A stretch of DNA of 64,000 nt. Source: Acidobacteriota bacterium (GTDB lineage Bacteria > Acidobacteriota > UBA6911 > RPQK01 > JAJDTT01). Shown in pieces: positions 61,579 to 64,000 of the stretch (position 1 is its first letter; every line of letters begins with the position of its first letter). The stretch is taken from assembly GCA_028874215.1 (NCBI GenBank), contig JAPPLF010000097.1, positions 1 to 64,000 on the forward strand. The letters are read 5' to 3'. A program made the position numbers and the translations under genes. The notes under the pieces are model-generated. The model had not been told where the DNA came from, made no database searches, and worked only from the letters and a program-made list of their open reading frames with translations.

Positions 61579-63285
61579 ATGATCTCTGTTATCCGGAGGC
61601 GGCGGGGGGCGTTCGATATCTGGCGAGTCCGCTCACTTGCCGTCTCCCCGCGAACGCTTTTCTGGGTTATACTTCTCGCAGTGATTCCTTCCGTTTTTCG
61701 GCCTTCTCTCTGCGTCGTTTTCCTCATGGGGCCCCTCTCAAGCCTGAATACAGCATGGACAGAAGCTGCTGCTGAGGAGAAAGCAGTCCAGCGTCACGAG
61801 GAGTCCGACGACTATTTCGAGAAGTGGCTAGAGGAGGACGTCGTCTACATCATCAGTGAGGACGAGAAGGAGGTATTCGAGAGCCTTTCCACAGCGCAGG
61901 AGAAGGAGAGGTTCATCGAGCAGTTCTGGTTTCGGAGAGATCCAGATCCTCTTACGGCCGCTAACGAGTTCAAAGAAGAACACTATCGCCGGATCGCCTA
62001 TGCCAATGAGAGATTCTCCAGCGGAGATCTTGGATGGTTTACGGATCGGGGCCGAGTTTACATCATCCACGGTCCCCCGGCGCAGATCGAATCCCACCCC
62101 GCGGGAGGAACCTATGAACGGCCCTTTTTCGAAGGAGGTGGTACGACTTCTACATTTCCCTTCGAGATTTGGAGATACCGATACATTGAGGGGATCGGAA
62201 CGGACGTCGTCATAGAGTTTGTCGATCCCACCCTGACCGGGGAATACCGGCTGGCGCTTCGGCCGCAGGAAAAGGATGCCCTACGCTATGTTTCCGGGAC
62301 CGGGCTTACCTTCCAGGAGGAGATGGGGCTGGCTTCCAAAGCCGATCGTCATCTTCGCTCCTACACCGACTTCGGGTCGCAGAGAATCAGGGATCGTCCC
62401 TTCGCTCGATACGAGACCTATGTTCAGATCCAGCGTGCGACACCCATCAAGTACCGTGACCTGAAGGGCCTCGTGGATGTCGACGTGACCTTTGATAACC
62501 TGCCGTTTTCTCACCGAGTGGATTACTTCGGCCTCAACGACGAGTTGGTTTTGGTGCTGCTCAGTGCCGAGCTTGAAACCCGGGAACTCACGTTTGACCA
62601 GGAAACAATGAACCGTCGAGCCCGGGTAGCGATTTACGGAATCGTGACCAGTCTGTCCAATCGGATCGCCGGTGAGTTCGAAACGGAGCTTGTTGCAAGG
62701 TGGGAAGCGCACCGCGACCGCTATGCCTTTCAGAGAATTCTTGTCTTGGAAAGGACGGGCAGATACAAGCTGGGTCTAGTGATCAGGGACCTGAACAGCG
62801 GAAAGACCGGGGTCCGGCGCCTGGGTCTGATTCCACCTCGTCCAGAATCCGACCTGACAGCGAGTTCCGTTTTTCTCTCCAAGTCCGTCAGGCAACTCGA
62901 AGAAGTCCCCGATCAGGAAAAAATGTTTGTTCTGGGCGACTTGCATATCCGACCCAGCCTGGACAACGTCTTTGGTCCCTCGGATCAGCTCTACCACTAC
63001 GTTCAGGTTTACAACTTCGCGTTCGATCAAGCGACGATGCTCCCTTCTCTCAAGCTGGAATATGAAATCCGACGGGAGGACCGACCAGTATTGAAGGTGA
63101 TTGAAGAACAGGGAAAATCCATTCAGTTCGTCTCTTCTCAGCGCGTCGTTCTGCTGCAGCCGTTCTCTCTGAGCAAGCTGCAGGCAGGCCCCTACAAGAT
63201 CGCTTTGACGGTCACGGATTTGATCGGCGAAGGCGAGGTTCAAGTCACGGACCATTTTGAAGTGACCCCCAAGACCCCCGGTTGA
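61579..63285 (+). CDS. GWxTD domain-containing secreted protein, second copy
   Basis: The 568-residue protein has a hydrophobic export region (LFWVILLAVIPSVF, about 36-50) after a basic N terminus. The GWxTD domain is intact: FIEQFWFRRDPDPL, EHYRRIAYANERF, and GDLGWFTDRGRVYIIHGPP. It is followed by FPFEIWRYRYIEG. The C-terminal half is beta-rich (GPYKIALTVTD near the end). It is about as long as the paralogue at 13902-15548 and shares long identical stretches, but keeps the canonical GWFTD. Function is unknown. Confidence 0.88.
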   Translation: MISVIRRRRGAFDIWRVRSLAVSPRTLFWVILLAVIPSVFRPSLCVVFLMGPLSSLNTAWTEAAAEEKAVQRHEESDDYFEKWLEEDVVYIISEDEKEVFESLSTAQEKERFIEQFWFRRDPDPLTAANEFKEEHYRRIAYANERFSSGDLGWFTDRGRVYIIHGPPAQIESHPAGGTYERPFFEGGGTTSTFPFEIWRYRYIEGIGTDVVIEFVDPTLTGEYRLALRPQEKDALRYVSGTGLTFQEEMGLASKADRHLRSYTDFGSQRIRDRPFARYETYVQIQRATPIKYRDLKGLVDVDVTFDNLPFSHRVDYFGLNDELVLVLLSAELETRELTFDQETMNRRARVAIYGIVTSLSNRIAGEFETELVARWEAHRDRYAFQRILVLERTGRYKLGLVIRDLNSGKTGVRRLGLIPPRPESDLTASSVFLSKSVRQLEEVPDQEKMFVLGDLHIRPSLDNVFGPSDQLYHYVQVYNFAFDQATMLPSLKLEYEIRREDRPVLKVIEEQGKSIQFVSSQRVVLLQPFSLSKLQAGPYKIALTVTDLIGEGEVQVTDHFEVTPKTPG

Positions 63286-63366
63286 GCGCGCTCCTCCTCC
63301 TCGCGGCTTGTGTCCGGGTGGCCAAATCAGCTTGGCTGCGTCTCCCAGGAGGTGCCCACTCGGAAA

Positions 63367-64000
63367 TCACGAGTTCCCTTTCTCCAACCATATTTCGTCA
63401 AAGAGACTCACGTAGATCCCAGATGGGTTCACCCGGCCCTCCACCTTTTCGGTGGAGTAGCCGTAGTAGGCACACAGGATCGTGCCGTCCTCCAATTGCG
63501 TGGCCTGCGGATATCCAATGTCGGAATTGCCCGGTTCCCACACGCGCAGTTCCTTCATCGTCTTTAGATCCCAGCTTCTGCCTTCATCTCGACTCAAGAT
63601 CGCCCTGACCGAAAAAGGGGGACGACGATGGCCATAAACCAGCAGCAACGCTCCGCTTTGCAAACGCTTCAGGTAGGCGGGATGACCCCACACGAGCGTC
63701 CTGACAGGACGGCTCCAGGTCAAGCCGTTGTCATGTGATTCCGCCTGGTAGAGATAATCCCACCGGGCATACCGATCATGACGCGATTCCGGCTTCGTGA
63801 CCGCGCGAGGCCGGTCGACGCGCAACAGGGCCAACACCTTCCCGTTGGGGCCGGCCAGGATACCGGGCTCTCCCCACCAGAAAGGGTGGGGGTTGGGAAT
63901 ATGTGAAAAATAGCGCCAGGATCGACCCTCGTCTTCACTGCGCAGGAAAACGGAGGTCCCTCGCATTCCAGCTCCACCGTAGGACTGGCTGTACGCGGAC
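63367..64000 (-). CDS. BNR/sialidase-like protein, 5'-truncated by window edge
   Basis: The frame runs from its stop near 63367 to the window's right edge and continues beyond it; the ATG at 63966 is internal, since in-frame codons SAYSQSYGGAG precede it. The visible part of about 210 residues has Asp-box motifs: SEDEGRSWRYF, SHDNGLTWSRP and SRDEGRSWDL. It also shares LLLVYGHRRPPFSVRA with the Tat-exported protein at 42103-43344 (LLVTYGHRRSPFGIRA). It is a second member of that propeller family. Confidence 0.82.
   Translation of the reverse strand, partial: SAYSQSYGGAGMRGTSVFLRSEDEGRSWRYFSHIPNPHPFWWGEPGILAGPNGKVLALLRVDRPRAVTKPESRHDRYARWDYLYQAESHDNGLTWSRPVRTLVWGHPAYLKRLQSGALLLVYGHRRPPFSVRAILSRDEGRSWDLKTMKELRVWEPGNSDIGYPQATQLEDGTILCAYYGYSTEKVEGRVNPSGIYVSLFDEIWLEKGNS

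Overview
The window looks like a chromosomal segment of an uncultured, GC-rich Gram-negative heterotroph, most likely an Acidobacteriota lineage or a close relative. This is inferred from family content: an Oar-like TonB-dependent receptor with an N-terminal carboxypeptidase-type domain, two GWxTD proteins, four CRTAC1-type FG-GAP/ASPIC-UnbV proteins, many secreted TPR proteins, CocE-like hydrolases, and a PVC-type haem lipoprotein. LpxD (lipid A) and the outer-membrane receptor show a Gram-negative envelope. No rRNA or tRNA gene and no CRISPR array was seen.

Layout. 0-5.7 kb: decayed antitoxin, CocE hydrolase, sodium:solute symporter (SSS) coupled to a 54-residue one-helix protein, and an orphan hydantoinase B. 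5.7-10.6 kb: a CRTAC1 protein divergent from a haem lipoprotein. 10.6-17 kb: amidase, a second SSS with its own 55-residue one-helix protein, GWxTD, TPR. 17-19 kb: hicBA and gene-poor sequence. 19-26.7 kb: amidohydrolase, ceramidase-like protein, frameshifted third SSS, Oar-like receptor. 26.8-31.3 kb: a 281-bp inverted-repeat element whose right end supplies the start codon of a CRTAC1-TPR-PD40 gene set. 31.4-36.2 kb: second CocE, TPR, second ceramidase-like protein. 36.2-40.5 kb: core genes ogt, xerD, murJ, lpxD. 40.5-41.9 kb: yefM-yoeB and vapBC, with a decayed duplicate of an lpxD segment. 42-49.8 kb: Tat-exported BNR protein, fused TPR-CRTAC1, glycoside-hydrolase-like lipoprotein, PhyH dioxygenase, metallo-beta-lactamase-fold hydrolase. 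50-54.4 kb: same-strand run of M24 peptidase, two amidohydrolases (one frameshifted and lacking HxH), TIGR04076 protein and an alpha/alpha-toroid protein. 54.4-64 kb: large TPR, sulfite-oxidase-like molybdoenzyme, IS5-type remnant, FAD oxidoreductase, CRTAC1, GWxTD, and a partial BNR protein.

Functional reading (inference). Secreted or cytoplasmic hydrolases (CocE, amidase, amidohydrolases, ceramidase-like, M24, hydantoinase B) sit beside sodium symporters and a TonB receptor. This suits scavenging of amides, peptides, esters or lipid-like molecules. The CRTAC1, TPR, GWxTD and haem proteins look like exported envelope components of unknown role. Paralogy is marked: SSS x3, CocE x2, ceramidase-like x2, CRTAC1 x4, GWxTD x2, BNR x2.

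The points most worth a second look are the two one-helix proteins paired with symporters, the inverted-repeat element that provides a translation start, the lpxD scar beside the toxin-antitoxin genes, and the CRTAC1-TPR association seen both as neighbours and as a fusion.
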